This document shows positions 16,266 to 25,350 of a stretch of DNA of 64,000 nucleotides, in pieces. Source of the stretch: Pseudomonas paraglycinae. Lineage in GTDB: Bacteria; Pseudomonadota; Gammaproteobacteria; Pseudomonadales; Pseudomonadaceae. The number at the start of each line of letters is the position of its first letter. Within the stretch, counting starts at the first letter, position 1. The stretch is taken from NCBI RefSeq assembly GCF_021601625.1, contig NZ_BQHR01000020.1:52901-116900 (forward strand), written 5' to 3'. The position numbers and the translations under genes are program-made. The notes under the pieces were generated by a model, which was given only the letters and a program-made list of their open reading frames with translations, made no database searches and had not been told where the DNA came from.

Positions 16266-17872
16266 ATTCGATCTTCCTGCGCATCTATGGCGGCATGTGC
16301 GCGGCGCTGATTCTGGTGGCGGTGCTCGGCGTGCTGGCGCTGCACCTGCTCAACCAGGTGCGCAGCGAGCAATACCGCGAGCGTCTGGCCCACGGCACGT
16401 TTTCGCTGATGGCCGACAACCTGCAACCGATGAATGAAACCGAGCGCCATCGCGCCTTGCTGGTGTGGGAGCGGCTGCTCGGGATTCCGCTGGCGCTGAA
16501 GACCTTTGCCCAGACCGATCTCGATCTGACCCAGCGCACCCGGGTGCAGCGCGGCCAGGCGCTGGTCGAACAGACCGGCCCGCACGCGGCCAAGGTCTAT
16601 CGGCTGGTCAGTGACAAGGATCAACTGGTGCTGGTGGGCGAGGTGCAGCAGATCAGCGAGCAACTGGCCCGGGCGACCATCTACCTGTTGGCCGATGAAC
16701 TGGTGCGGGTGCCCGTGGGCGAACAGCCCAAACGACTGGCGCAGTTGAAAGAAGACAAAGGCTTCGGCTTCGATTTGCGGCTGGTCACCGTCAGCGATGC
16801 CGACATGGACGAAGACCAGAGTCGTCGAGTGTCCGAAGGCGATACGGTGATGGCGCTGGGCAAGGGCGGCGATTCGATCCGGGTGTTCGCCGGCATGGTC
16901 GGCACGCCGTGGGTGCTGGAAATCGGGCCGCTGTATCAGATGAATCCGTACCCGCCGGAATGGCTGGTTTTGATCGCCGCTCTCGGCCTGACCCTGATCG
17001 GCCTGATCGTCTATCTTTTGGTGCGCCAGCTCGAACGGCGTTTGCGCGGGCTCGAAGCGGCTGCCACGCGCATCGCCAAAGGCAGTCTGGAAACTCGCGT
17101 TCCGGCCCGGGGTGCCGACTCGGTGGGCAAGCTGGCGGCGGCGTTCAACGGCATGGCCGAGCACTTGCAGCAGTTGCTCGCCATCCAGCGTGAACTGGTG
17201 CGCGCGGTGTCCCACGAATTGCGCACACCGGTGGCGCGCCTGCGTTTCGGGCTGGAGATGATCGGCTCGGCCACCACCCCGCAGGCGCTGGAGAAATACC
17301 GCGAGGGTATGGACCACGACATCGAGGACCTCGACAAGCTGGTCGACGAAATGCTCACGTACGCCCGGCTGGAGCAGGGCTCGCCGGCGCTGACCTTCCA
17401 GCGCATCGACCTGGATGCACTGGTCAATCAGGTGATCGAAGAGCTGGCGCCTCTGCGCGCCGAAGTCACGGTACAGCGCGGTTTGTGCCTGTCGGCGGCG
17501 GATTGCGATGACGCCTGGGTCGAGGCCGAGCCGCGTTACCTGCACCGTGCCTTGCAGAATCTGGTGAGCAACGCCATGCGCCATGCGCGTTCGAAGGTCA
17601 CGGTCAGTTATCAGGTCGGGCAGATGCGCTGTCGGGTGGATGTCGAGGACGACGGCCCCGGCGTGCCGGAAACCGCCTGGGAGAAAATCTTCACGCCGTT
17701 CCTGCGCCTGGACGACAGCCGCACCCGGGCGTCCGGTGGACACGGATTGGGCCTGTCGATCGTGCGGCGGATCATCCACTGGCACGACGGCCGGGCGCTG
17801 ATCGGCAAGAGCAAGAGCCTGGGCGGAGCGTGCTTCAGCCTGAGCTGGCCGAGGAATCAGGAGCGGCGCTGA
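16262..17872 (+). CDS. sensor histidine kinase (RstB-like)
   Basis: A 536-residue inner-membrane kinase paired with the preceding regulator (GTGA overlap of start and stop). TM1 lies near residues 10-30 and TM2 around 235-258 (WLVLIAALGLTLIGLIVYLLV), enclosing a periplasmic sensor of about 200 residues. HAMP follows, then the H-box AVSHELRTPVARLRF, N-box NLVSNAMRHA, G1 VEDDGPGVP and G2 GGHGLGLSIVRRI. The large periplasmic domain and the pairing fit RstB. The signal is not known from sequence. Confidence 0.88.
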   Translation: MNSIFLRIYGGMCAALILVAVLGVLALHLLNQVRSEQYRERLAHGTFSLMADNLQPMNETERHRALLVWERLLGIPLALKTFAQTDLDLTQRTRVQRGQALVEQTGPHAAKVYRLVSDKDQLVLVGEVQQISEQLARATIYLLADELVRVPVGEQPKRLAQLKEDKGFGFDLRLVTVSDADMDEDQSRRVSEGDTVMALGKGGDSIRVFAGMVGTPWVLEIGPLYQMNPYPPEWLVLIAALGLTLIGLIVYLLVRQLERRLRGLEAAATRIAKGSLETRVPARGADSVGKLAAAFNGMAEHLQQLLAIQRELVRAVSHELRTPVARLRFGLEMIGSATTPQALEKYREGMDHDIEDLDKLVDEMLTYARLEQGSPALTFQRIDLDALVNQVIEELAPLRAEVTVQRGLCLSAADCDDAWVEAEPRYLHRALQNLVSNAMRHARSKVTVSYQVGQMRCRVDVEDDGPGVPETAWEKIFTPFLRLDDSRTRASGGHGLGLSIVRRIIHWHDGRALIGKSKSLGGACFSLSWPRNQERR

Positions 17873-17878
17873 AACCGC

Positions 17879-18604
17879 TTACGCCTGGATGCTGACCAGA
17901 CTGAGCAACTGCCCGTCCTGCACGCCGAATTGCGCATCGAGCTCCGTGCCGTTGCGCCATTCGCTGGAGAGATCCGTCAGCAACCGCAGCCGCACCTGAC
18001 CCTGTTCATTCCACTCCAGAACCTCGGCGTGTTCGAAGTAGAAGCGCTGCTGCACGATCGGGTACAGCGCCTTGAACAGGCTTTCTTTCACCGAAAAGGT
18101 CAGGGTCACCCAGAGTGCGATCTGATCCCGGGAACCGGCGGCCATGCGCTGCAATTCCGGCGGGGTCAGGATCTCTCCGGCCAGTCGTTCGGCGCGTTCG
18201 GCGTTGAGCAGGTTTTCCAGGTCCATGCCCAGTCCGCGCCAGTGCTGTTTGTTGGCGACAATCGCCGCCGCACGGCCGGTGCTGTGGGTGATCGAGCCGC
18301 AGATGTGTGCCGGCCAAATCGGCGCGCGGTCCTCGCCGATCGCCGGAACAGTGCTCGAGCCTTCCAACTGCTGCAACGCCGCCCGTGCACAAATCCGCCC
18401 TGCAAGGAATTCCGCCTGCCGCTTCGCCACCGAACGCTGAATGCTCGGCGGCGACTCGATGGCGCTGCGGCGGAAGTCATCACCGAGCAATTGCGACGGA
18501 TCGAAATGGGTGCTCAGCAGCACAGTGTCGGGCAACACCGTCGGCAGCGGCCAATGGGCATCGAGCGGGGTACAGCAGGCGGGGAGGAAAGGGCTGGCAG
18601 TCAT
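17879..18604 (-). CDS. 4'-phosphopantetheinyl transferase (EntD/PcpS type)
   Basis: A 241-residue enzyme that transfers phosphopantetheine from CoA to carrier proteins of fatty acid, polyketide and siderophore synthesis. The two Sfp-type magnesium/CoA motifs are present: LGMDLENL (GxDxE) and FSVKESLFKALYP (KExxxK). Pseudomonas usually has a single enzyme of this class (PcpS) serving both primary and secondary metabolism, and the length matches. The start at 18604 (MTASPFLPACC) is chosen because the upstream reading frame runs into REP-like sequence. It is convergent with the RstB-like kinase gene, six bases apart. Confidence 0.9.
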   Translation of the reverse strand: MTASPFLPACCTPLDAHWPLPTVLPDTVLLSTHFDPSQLLGDDFRRSAIESPPSIQRSVAKRQAEFLAGRICARAALQQLEGSSTVPAIGEDRAPIWPAHICGSITHSTGRAAAIVANKQHWRGLGMDLENLLNAERAERLAGEILTPPELQRMAAGSRDQIALWVTLTFSVKESLFKALYPIVQQRFYFEHAEVLEWNEQGQVRLRLLTDLSSEWRNGTELDAQFGVQDGQLLSLVSIQA

Positions 18605-18652
18605 GTCGGCATTTTGCCGGGTTGTCCTCGGGCTGGATAGTGCAGAGGAAGT

Positions 18653-18713
18653 GATCGTTCCCACGCCGAAGCCTCGATCCATGATCGTTCCCACGCGGAG
18701 CGTGGGAGCGATC
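18653..18713. repeat. REP hairpin element
   Basis: GATCGTTCCCACG occurs at 18653 and again at 18683. The second copy pairs with a near-complementary arm (14 bases, one G-T pair) ending at 18713, around GGA. This is the common Pseudomonas REP core built on GTTCCCACGC. It lies between two leftward genes and could stabilise or stop the upstream message. Confidence 0.85.
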
Positions 18714-18740
18714 AGCATCAGCGCGAGGGGGCGACCGGGT

Positions 18741-19532
18741 TCAGCCAAAAATCTTCTTGAAGAACGCCTGCATGTCCGCCCAGGATTTTTCATCGGCGGC
18801 CTTGTTGTAGCCGATATCCGGGCCACCGTGATCGCCGTGGCTCAGGCGATCCGCGTCGGGATTGCTGAACCCGTGCTTGGCACCGTCGAGGCTGACGAAT
18901 TGATAGTCGGCGCCGGCCTTGTCCATTTCCGACTTGAACGCCGCGACGTTGTCCGGCGTGACCATGCTGTCCAGCGCGCCGTGTTCGACGAGGACTTTCG
19001 CCTTCACGCTGCCCGGCGTAGCCGGAGTCTTGGTGGCCAGCGCACCGTGGAAGCTCACCACACCGGCCAGCGGCACCCCCTGACGCGCCGCATTCAGCAC
19101 CACGCCACCGCCGAAGCAGTAGCCGATGGCGGCGATTTTATCCTTGTCGGTCTGCGGCTGTTTCTTCAACAGATCCAGCCCGGCCTGAAAGCGCTTGCTG
19201 GCCGCATCGGCGTTTTGCGTGGCGGCCTGCATGAACGCCATTGCGTCTTTCGGGTGCTCGGTGTTCTTGCCTTCACCGTACATGTCGATGGCCAGCGCGC
19301 TGTAGCCGAGCCCGGCGAGATCCCGGGCGCGGCGTTTGGCGTAGTCGTTCAGGCCCCACCATTCATGCACCACCACCACGCCGGGGCGCGGGCCCTTGAT
19401 CGCATCGTCGTAGGCGTAGTACCCGATCAGCTTCGTGCCGTCGGCGCTCTGGTAGGGGATTTCCTCGGTCTTGATCGCAGCCTGGCTGAGGCCGCTGAAG
19501 ACAAGGAGGGCGAGGGTTAGAAGCAGGCGCAT
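18741..19532 (-). CDS. dienelactone hydrolase family protein, secreted
   Basis: A 263-residue alpha/beta hydrolase with an N-terminal signal peptide (MRLLLTLALLVFSGLSQA, cleavage near residue 18), so probably periplasmic. The nucleophile is the cysteine in AAIGYCFGGGV (G-x-C-x-G), characteristic of dienelactone hydrolases, with the acid near ALDSMV and the histidine in GAKHGFSNPDAD. True dienelactone hydrolase acts on chlorocatechol breakdown products, but exported members usually have unknown substrates and no catechol genes are nearby. The ATG at 19532 has a GGAG ribosome site. Divergent from oprH. Confidence 0.88.
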   Translation of the reverse strand: MRLLLTLALLVFSGLSQAAIKTEEIPYQSADGTKLIGYYAYDDAIKGPRPGVVVVHEWWGLNDYAKRRARDLAGLGYSALAIDMYGEGKNTEHPKDAMAFMQAATQNADAASKRFQAGLDLLKKQPQTDKDKIAAIGYCFGGGVVLNAARQGVPLAGVVSFHGALATKTPATPGSVKAKVLVEHGALDSMVTPDNVAAFKSEMDKAGADYQFVSLDGAKHGFSNPDADRLSHGDHGGPDIGYNKAADEKSWADMQAFFKKIFG

Positions 19533-19580
19533 GATCGGGTCTCCGGACAATAAAGGGGTCAAAACAGCCTAGTTCATTTC

Positions 19581-19608
19581 ATTCAGGCCAGGTTCAGAGA
19601 GCGTTCAG
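19581..19608 (+). promoter_or_regulatory. PhoP box of oprH-phoP-phoQ (three direct hexamers)
   Basis: ATTCAG (19581), GTTCAG (19592) and GTTCAG (19603) are direct repeats each separated by exactly 5 bases, the 11-base phasing used by PhoP dimers. The last two are perfect copies. The site lies 66 bases before oprH, whose operon is PhoP-activated in P. aeruginosa under low magnesium. Confidence 0.85.
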
Positions 19609-19673
19609 GGGCGGTACAGGGGAGGGCCAGTAACCTTGCGCCATACCCGAAGAGCACAACTGAGGAACACTCA

Positions 19674-20279
19674 ATGACTCGTTTGAACAAACTGCTGCTG
19701 GCTTTCACCGTCATGAGCGCAAGCATCGCCGCCCACGCCGACACCACCACCAACTTCGCCGGCCTGACCTTTGGCCAGACCAGCGACAAGATCAAAAAAT
19801 CCAACGCCCTGAACGACAACCTCGGCCATCCGGATGCCACCGCGGCCATCGACGGCAACAACACCTACGGCCTGCGCCTGGGTCAGCAAAACAGCCAGGG
19901 TCGCTACTACGCCACCTACGACAACGTGTCCGGCTCGCACAATGGCATTAAACTGCGCCAGGAAAACCTGCTGGGCAGCTACGATCTGTTCTACCCGGTG
20001 GGCAGCAGCACCAAGCTGTTCGGCGGTGCCACGGCCGGTCTGACCAAGTTGACCCAGGATTCGCCGAGCTACAGCCGTGACAGCGACATCGGTTACGCCG
20101 TCGGCGGCCAGTTCGGTGTGTTGCAGCAAGTCTCGCAGAACACCTCGGTCGAACTCGGTTACCGTTACCTGCGCAGCAACGCCAGCACCGAGATGAAAGA
20201 GAGCGGCGGCAGCAAGCAAGGCTCGCTGGATTTGACCAGCAGCGCCCAGACTTACCTGTCGGCCAACTACGCTTTCTAA
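19674..20279 (+). CDS. oprH: outer membrane protein OprH
   Basis: A 201-residue, eight-stranded beta-barrel protein. A signal peptide ends at AHA/DTTT (about residue 22). The mature protein shows NFAGLTFGQTSDKI, GQQNSQGRYYATYDN, LRQENLLGSYDLFYPVG, GYRYLRSNASTEM and a C-terminal ANYAF, all recognisable as OprH. OprH binds and stabilises lipopolysaccharide when magnesium is scarce and is linked to polymyxin tolerance. First gene of oprH-phoP-phoQ, directly behind a PhoP box; phoP follows 104 bases later. Confidence 0.95.
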   Translation: MTRLNKLLLAFTVMSASIAAHADTTTNFAGLTFGQTSDKIKKSNALNDNLGHPDATAAIDGNNTYGLRLGQQNSQGRYYATYDNVSGSHNGIKLRQENLLGSYDLFYPVGSSTKLFGGATAGLTKLTQDSPSYSRDSDIGYAVGGQFGVLQQVSQNTSVELGYRYLRSNASTEMKESGGSKQGSLDLTSSAQTYLSANYAF

Positions 20280-20383
20280 GCGATTGGCGTCAGGCCCGCG
20301 CCGGGTCGTCCTTTGAGGGGCGACCCGGCGCAGCCATGTGAGGCGAAAGCCTTTGGAGTTGTCGATTTACCCGGGAGAGCGTC

Positions 20384-21061
20384 ATGAAACTGTTGGTCGT
20401 CGAAGATGAAGCGCTGTTGCGCCATCACCTGCAAACCCGCCTGACGGAGAGCGGTCACGTGGTCGAGTCCGTGGCCAATGCCGAAGAGGCGTTGTACCAG
20501 ACCGGGCAATTCAACTTTGACCTGGCGGTGATCGACCTTGGACTGCCGGGCATGAGTGGCCTCGACCTGATCCGCCAGCTGCGCTCGGGCGCCAAGACGT
20601 TTCCGATCCTGATCCTCACCGCGCGCGGCAACTGGCAGGACAAGGTCGAAGGTCTGGCAGCCGGGGCTGACGATTATCTGGTCAAGCCGTTCCAGTTCGA
20701 AGAACTTGAAGCGCGGCTCAATGCGTTGCTGCGCCGCTCCAGCGGTTTCACCCAGTCGACCATCGTCGCCGGCCCGCTGTTGCTCGACCTCAATCGCAAG
20801 CAGGCGACCCTCGACGAGCAACCGCTGGCGCTGACCGCCTACGAGTACCGGATCCTCGAATACCTCATGCGCCATCACCAGCAGGTGGTGCCCAAGGATC
20901 GGTTGATGGAGCAGTTGTACCCGGATGACGACGAGCGCGATCCGAACGTGATCGAAGTGCTGGTCGGCCGACTGCGCCGCAAGCTCGAAGGTCCGGCCGG
21001 GTTCAAGCCGATCGACACCGTGCGCGGCCTCGGTTACCTGTTCAATGAGCGCTGCACTTGA
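20384..21061 (+). CDS. phoP: response regulator PhoP
   Basis: A 225-residue OmpR-family regulator. The receiver has VVEDEALLRHHL, phospho-acceptor LAVIDLGLPGMSG, ILTARGNW and LVKPFQFEELEAR. The winged-helix domain carries LTAYEYRILEYLM and VLVGRLRRKLEGP ending at TVRGLGYLFNE. It activates genes for growth in low magnesium and lipid A modification, including its own operon through the hexamers upstream of oprH. It overlaps phoQ by 4 bases, so the pair is translationally coupled. Confidence 0.95.
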   Translation: MKLLVVEDEALLRHHLQTRLTESGHVVESVANAEEALYQTGQFNFDLAVIDLGLPGMSGLDLIRQLRSGAKTFPILILTARGNWQDKVEGLAAGADDYLVKPFQFEELEARLNALLRRSSGFTQSTIVAGPLLLDLNRKQATLDEQPLALTAYEYRILEYLMRHHQQVVPKDRLMEQLYPDDDERDPNVIEVLVGRLRRKLEGPAGFKPIDTVRGLGYLFNERCT

Positions 21062-22404
21062 TCCGTTCCCTTCGCGTCCGGCTGATGCTTGCCGCCACGA
21101 CCCTGGCGGTGTTGTTCATGCTCGCGTTGCTCCCGGCGATGCAGGGCGCGTTCAGCCTGGCGCTGCAGGACTCGATCGAGCAGCGGCTGGCGTCCGATGT
21201 CACCACGCTGATCTCCGCCGCGCGGGTTGAAAACAACCGCTTGATGATGCCGGCACAGTTGCCCGACGAGCGCTTCAACCTCACGGACAATCGCCTGCTC
21301 GGCTACATCTATGACCGCGAAGGGCATCTGGTCTGGCGCTCGAAGGGCACCCAGGAAGAGAAGATCAACTACACGCCGCGCTACGACGGCCTTGGCAACG
21401 AGTTCGCGCGGATCCGTGAAGCCAACGGCCAGGAATTCTTCGTCTACGACGTTGAAGTCAAACTGCTCGGCGGCAAGAGTGCAGCCTTCAGTATCGTGGC
21501 CCTGCAACCGGTGCGCGAATACGAAACCACCCTCGAAGGCCTGCGGGAAAATCTCTACCTCGGTTTTGGCGCGGCATTGCTGGTGCTGCTGGCGCTGCTG
21601 TGGATCGGCCTGACCTGGGGCCTGAAAGCCTTGCGCCGGCTCAGTCAGGAACTCGACGAAATCGAAGGCGGAACCCTTGAAAGCCTCAGCGAACAGCACC
21701 CGCGTGAACTGCTGCGCCTGACCGGTTCCCTCAACCGCTTGCTGCACAGCGAACGCCAGCAGCGCAGCCGGTACCGCGATTCCCTCGACGATCTGGCCCA
21801 CAGCCTGAAAACCCCGCTGGCGGTATTGCAAGGCGTCAGCGAAGACATGGCCCAGCGCCCCGAAGACCGCGATCAGGCGTGGGTGCTGCAAACCCAGATC
21901 GAACGCATGAGCCAGCAGATCGGCTATCAGTTGCAACGCGCCAGCCTGCGCAAAAGCGGTCTGGTACGCCATCAGGTGCGCCTGCGCCCGGTGCTGCAAA
22001 GCCTGTGCGACACGCTGGACAAGGTCTACCGCGACAAACACGTGCGCGTCGCCTTCGATCTGCCGGAGCACTGTTACGTGCCGATCGAGCAGGGGGCCTT
22101 GCTGGAAATGATGGGCAACCTGCTGGAAAACGCCTATCGCCTGTGTCTGGGCGAAGTGCGCATCAGCGTGCGCGAAAGCCATTCCGGAATGGAGCTGTGC
22201 ATCGAAGACGACGGCCCCGGCGTACCACCGGATCAGCGCGCACGGATTCTCGAACGCGGCGAACGCCTGGATCGCCAGCACCCAGGGCAGGGGATCGGGC
22301 TGGCAGTGGTCAAGGACATCATCGAGAGCTACAGCGCGAAACTGACGCTGGGCGATTCACCGATGGGCGGGGCGGCATTCAGGATTCATTTTCCTGCGGT
22401 GTGA
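21058..22404 (+). CDS. phoQ: sensor histidine kinase PhoQ
   Basis: A 448-residue inner-membrane kinase. TM1 (residues about 8-28) and TM2 (about 165-188, LGFGAALLVLLALLWIGL) enclose the periplasmic sensor, which contains acidic clusters suited to cation binding. The H-box is the variant LDDLAHSLKTPLAVLQG; the catalytic domain has NLLENAYRLC, EDDGPGVP and GQGIGLAVVKDII. The start codon is TTG at 21058, overlapping the phoP stop. PhoQ senses divalent cations and cationic peptides. The operon ends just before a MITE-like element. Confidence 0.94.
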   Translation: MIRSLRVRLMLAATTLAVLFMLALLPAMQGAFSLALQDSIEQRLASDVTTLISAARVENNRLMMPAQLPDERFNLTDNRLLGYIYDREGHLVWRSKGTQEEKINYTPRYDGLGNEFARIREANGQEFFVYDVEVKLLGGKSAAFSIVALQPVREYETTLEGLRENLYLGFGAALLVLLALLWIGLTWGLKALRRLSQELDEIEGGTLESLSEQHPRELLRLTGSLNRLLHSERQQRSRYRDSLDDLAHSLKTPLAVLQGVSEDMAQRPEDRDQAWVLQTQIERMSQQIGYQLQRASLRKSGLVRHQVRLRPVLQSLCDTLDKVYRDKHVRVAFDLPEHCYVPIEQGALLEMMGNLLENAYRLCLGEVRISVRESHSGMELCIEDDGPGVPPDQRARILERGERLDRQHPGQGIGLAVVKDIIESYSAKLTLGDSPMGGAAFRIHFPAV

Positions 22405-22414
22405 AAACGATCGG

Positions 22415-22606
22415 CCCTCACCCTAACCCTCTCCCAGAGGGAGAGGGAACTGATCGAAGTGTCTCTAGAAAATGATCGACCTGAGCGATTTGCATCGAAT
22501 ATGGATTCAACAGCAAGCTTCCAGGTCGGCGTATTTATTGAGCATCCCCCAATCAGTCCCCTCTCCCTCTGGGCGGTCCGACGTTTCGGGAGGGTTAGGG
22601 TGAGGG
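22415..22606. mobile_element. MITE-like element with 17-bp terminal inverted repeats
   Basis: A 192-base segment begins CCCTCACCCTAACCCTC and ends with its exact complement (22590-22606). The ends carry CTCTCCC/GGGAGAGG-type sub-hairpins. A second, diverged copy lies at 31906-32127. No gene is inside. It fills the space between phoQ and the convergent araC-type gene and could act as a terminator for both. Confidence 0.75.
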
Positions 22607-22624
22607 GGCTTTTGATCTTTGGCC

Positions 22625-23623
22625 TCACTGCTCCTGCGCCCGATAAGCCCCCGGCGTCAGCCCCGTCCACTTCTTGAACGCCCGGTGAAACGCCGACGGC
22701 TCGGAAAACCCGAGCTGTTCGGCGATCTGTTGCAACGACAGATCGGCCCGCCCCAGGTGATAAATTGCGATGTCCCGGCGCAACTGATCCTTCAATTCCT
22801 GAAAACTGGTGCCTTCCTCGCGCAGATGCCGGCGCAGGGTTTGCGGGCTGATGTGCAGGTGCGCGGCCACGGCTTCGAGGTCCGGCCAGCGTGCGCTGTC
22901 ATGGCTAAGCAAACGGCGCAGCCGGCTGCTCAGGCTGTTGCCGTCGTCCGGGCGGGACAGCAGGTCGGCGGGGGAGCGTTCGAGGAAATGCTTGAGGGTG
23001 CGTTCATCCTGCAACAGCGGCATGTGCAGATAACGGCTGTGAAACACCAGGCTGCTTTGCGTTGCCGAAAATTCCAGCGGGCAGGAAAACAGCAGATCGT
23101 ATTCCGCCCCGTGCGCCGGTTTCGGGTAGCTGAAGCTCGCCTGTTCCAGACGAATCCGCTGGCCGATCAGCCAGCTGCCGAGGCGATGCCAGATCACCAG
23201 CAGGCTCTCGCTGAGAAAGTGATCCGGGTCCCACAATTGCGCATCGTCGAGGCTCAGACGTACCCATTCGTCTTCATGGCTCAGGGTCAGGCGCGGGGCT
23301 TCGGGGAATAGGCTATAAAACAATAAGCCGCGTTGCAGAGCCTTCTCCAGGCTGCGGCAATGGATGATGGCGTGGCACATCATGGCGAAGCTGCCGGGTT
23401 TGCTCGGAGCGTTGCCAAAACCCAGGTATTCGTCGTCCAGCGCCAGCCACAGGTTCTGGATCAGCTGGGTGAATTGTTCCGGGGCGATCCGCGCGCGCGG
23501 CTCGTCGAGCAGTTCGGGGCTGATGCCCAGTTGCTGCAGCAGGTCCGAATAGTCGTAACCCGAGCGCCGCGCGCCACCGAGGGCGGCGCGGGCAAAGTGA
23601 CTGGCGATGGTGCGTTCGCGCAT
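22625..23623 (-). CDS. AraC-family transcriptional regulator
   Basis: A 332-residue regulator with an N-terminal Arabinose_bd-type ligand domain (residues about 15-200) and a C-terminal pair of helix-turn-helix motifs: VAAHLHISPQTLRRHLREEG and SLQQIAEQLGFSEPSAFHRAF, ending in KWTGLTPGAYR. This architecture is shared with OruR-like regulators of amino acid and opine use in Pseudomonas. The start at 23623 (MRERTIASHFAR) fits family N-termini better than an in-frame codon 39 residues upstream. It is divergent from dctA, but control of dctA by it is speculation; the ligand is unknown. Confidence 0.85.
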   Translation of the reverse strand: MRERTIASHFARAALGGARRSGYDYSDLLQQLGISPELLDEPRARIAPEQFTQLIQNLWLALDDEYLGFGNAPSKPGSFAMMCHAIIHCRSLEKALQRGLLFYSLFPEAPRLTLSHEDEWVRLSLDDAQLWDPDHFLSESLLVIWHRLGSWLIGQRIRLEQASFSYPKPAHGAEYDLLFSCPLEFSATQSSLVFHSRYLHMPLLQDERTLKHFLERSPADLLSRPDDGNSLSSRLRRLLSHDSARWPDLEAVAAHLHISPQTLRRHLREEGTSFQELKDQLRRDIAIYHLGRADLSLQQIAEQLGFSEPSAFHRAFKKWTGLTPGAYRAQEQ

Positions 23624-23681
23624 GAGCGGCAGATCCTTCCTCTGGCGACCGATGGTAGCGGCTGCCTTTGATCGGTAACAA

Positions 23682-23737
23682 GGCGGATTTCCGCCAAATT
23701 GTAGGACGAGGTCGGGCGAGTTGGCGGAAATCCGCCA
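23682..23737. promoter_or_regulatory. two tandem dyads upstream of dctA (possible DctD sites)
   Basis: GGCGGATTTCCGCC (23682-23695) and TGGCGGAAATCCGCCA (23722-23737) are perfect palindromes with centres 41 bases apart, on the same helix face. They lie about 80-130 bases upstream of the RpoN promoter, the position expected for enhancer sites of DctD. They could instead bind the divergent AraC-type regulator. The rest of the 352-base gene-free interval shows nothing else clear. Confidence 0.6.
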
Positions 23738-23815
23738 CACTTGAGTAACCGAACGGTGACACAGAAAAAGCCGGATCCCCTGATATCAAAAGGCTTGCAG
23801 CGATTTGCACCAAAG

Positions 23816-23830
23816 TGGCACGACGTTTGC
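23816..23830 (+). promoter_or_regulatory. RpoN (sigma-54) promoter of dctA
   Basis: TGGCACGACGTTTGC matches the consensus TGGCACG-N4-TTGC completely. It lies 145 bases before the dctA start. C4-dicarboxylate transport genes are classic RpoN targets activated by DctB/DctD. Confidence 0.9.
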
Positions 23831-23975
23831 GATAAGAGCGACAGAAGCGTGCGCCGAGCCGGTCCGGAAAGCGCCGTTCGACACAACAAATCCCTCCAGT
23901 GCAGGAGGGTTCGCAATTCAGGTTTCGCGTTCAACAGATGGATGTTGCCACGCGGGACTCTTGAGGAACTTTGCA

Positions 23976-25310
23976 ATGACGACTCGTCAGCCACTGTACA
24001 AATCCCTGTATTTCCAGGTGATCGTCGCAATCTGTATCGGTATTGCGCTCGGCCACTACTACCCGCAGTTCGGCGTGGCCGTAAAGCCGCTGGGTGACGG
24101 GTTCATCAAACTGATCAAAATGATCATCGCCCCGATCATCTTCTGCACCGTGGTCAGCGGCATCGCCGGCATGCAGAACATGAAATCGGTCGGCAAGACC
24201 GGCGGTTACGCACTCCTGTACTTCGAAATCGTTTCGACCATCGCCCTGCTGGTCGGCCTGATCGTGGTCAACATCGTGCAACCGGGCAACGGGATGCACA
24301 TCGACGTCAGCACCCTCGATGCCTCGAAAGTCGCGACCTATGTTGCTCAAGGCGCAGACCAGAGCGTTGTCGGCTTCCTGCTCAACGTGATCCCGACCAC
24401 CATCGTCGGCGCGTTCGCCACCGGTGACATTCTGCAAGTGCTGATGTTCTCGGTGATCTTCGGTTTCGCCCTGCATCGCCTGGGTGCCTACGGCAAGCCG
24501 ATCCTGGACTTCATCGATCGCTTCGCCCACGTGATGTTCAACATCATCAACATGATCATGAAGCTCGCGCCAATCGGTGCCTTCGGTGCGATGGCGTTCA
24601 CCATCGGTGCCTACGGCGTCGGCTCGCTGGTGCAGCTGGGTCAACTGATGATCTGCTTCTACATCACCTGCCTGGCGTTCATCCTGATCGTGCTCGGCGG
24701 TATCGCCCGCATGCACGGCTTCAGCGTGCTGAAGATGATCCGCTACATCCGTGAAGAGCTGCTGATCGTGCTGGGTACTTCCTCTTCGGAATCGGTACTG
24801 CCACGCATGCTGATCAAGATGGAGCGTCTGGGCGCGAAGAAATCGGTGGTAGGTCTGGTGATCCCGACCGGCTACTCGTTCAACCTCGACGGCACCGCGA
24901 TCTACCTGACCATGGCGGCCGTGTTCATCGCTCAGGCGACCGACACCCACATGGACATCACTCACCAGATCACTCTGCTGGTAGTGTTGCTGCTGTCCTC
25001 CAAAGGCGCAGCCGGTGTGACCGGTTCGGGCTTCATCGTACTGGCGGCCACCCTGTCGGCGGTAGGTCACCTGCCGGTGGCCGGTCTGGCACTGATCCTC
25101 GGTATCGACCGCTTCATGTCCGAAGCCCGCGCCCTGACCAACCTGGTCGGTAACGCCGTAGCCACCATCGTCGTGGCCAAGTGGGTCAAGGAGCTGGACA
25201 CCGATGTGCTGCAATCCGAGCTGGCCTCGGGCGGTCGTGGTATCTCCGACGAGCGTGAGGAAGATGACCTGGGCGTGGCCGAAGGCCCGACCCCGAGCAA
25301 TGTGAAGTAA
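23976..25310 (+). CDS. dctA: C4-dicarboxylate transporter DctA
   Basis: A 444-residue inner-membrane symporter for succinate, fumarate and malate of the DAACS family. Family motifs are visible: [22 protein letters not shown], the serine-rich loop [27 protein letters not shown] and [20 protein letters not shown]. About eight to nine hydrophobic segments plus re-entrant loops are predicted. The ATG at 23976 ([15 protein letters not shown]) follows a GAGGA ribosome site. Expression should depend on RpoN and DctBD, whose genes are not in the window. A terminator follows the stop. Confidence 0.95.
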   Translation: MTTRQPLYKSLYFQVIVAICIGIALGHYYPQFGVAVKPLGDGFIKLIKMIIAPIIFCTVVSGIAGMQNMKSVGKTGGYALLYFEIVSTIALLVGLIVVNIVQPGNGMHIDVSTLDASKVATYVAQGADQSVVGFLLNVIPTTIVGAFATGDILQVLMFSVIFGFALHRLGAYGKPILDFIDRFAHVMFNIINMIMKLAPIGAFGAMAFTIGAYGVGSLVQLGQLMICFYITCLAFILIVLGGIARMHGFSVLKMIRYIREELLIVLGTSSSESVLPRMLIKMERLGAKKSVVGLVIPTGYSFNLDGTAIYLTMAAVFIAQATDTHMDITHQITLLVVLLLSSKGAAGVTGSGFIVLAATLSAVGHLPVAGLALILGIDRFMSEARALTNLVGNAVATIVVAKWVKELDTDVLQSELASGGRGISDEREEDDLGVAEGPTPSNVK

Positions 25311-25325
25311 GCATCGCTTGAATGG

Positions 25326-25350
25326 AAAAACCCGCTTCGGCGGGTTTTTT
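25326..25350 (+). terminator. rho-independent terminator after dctA
   Basis: AAAACCCGC pairs with GCGGGTTTT around TTCG and continues into T residues. Confidence 0.9.
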
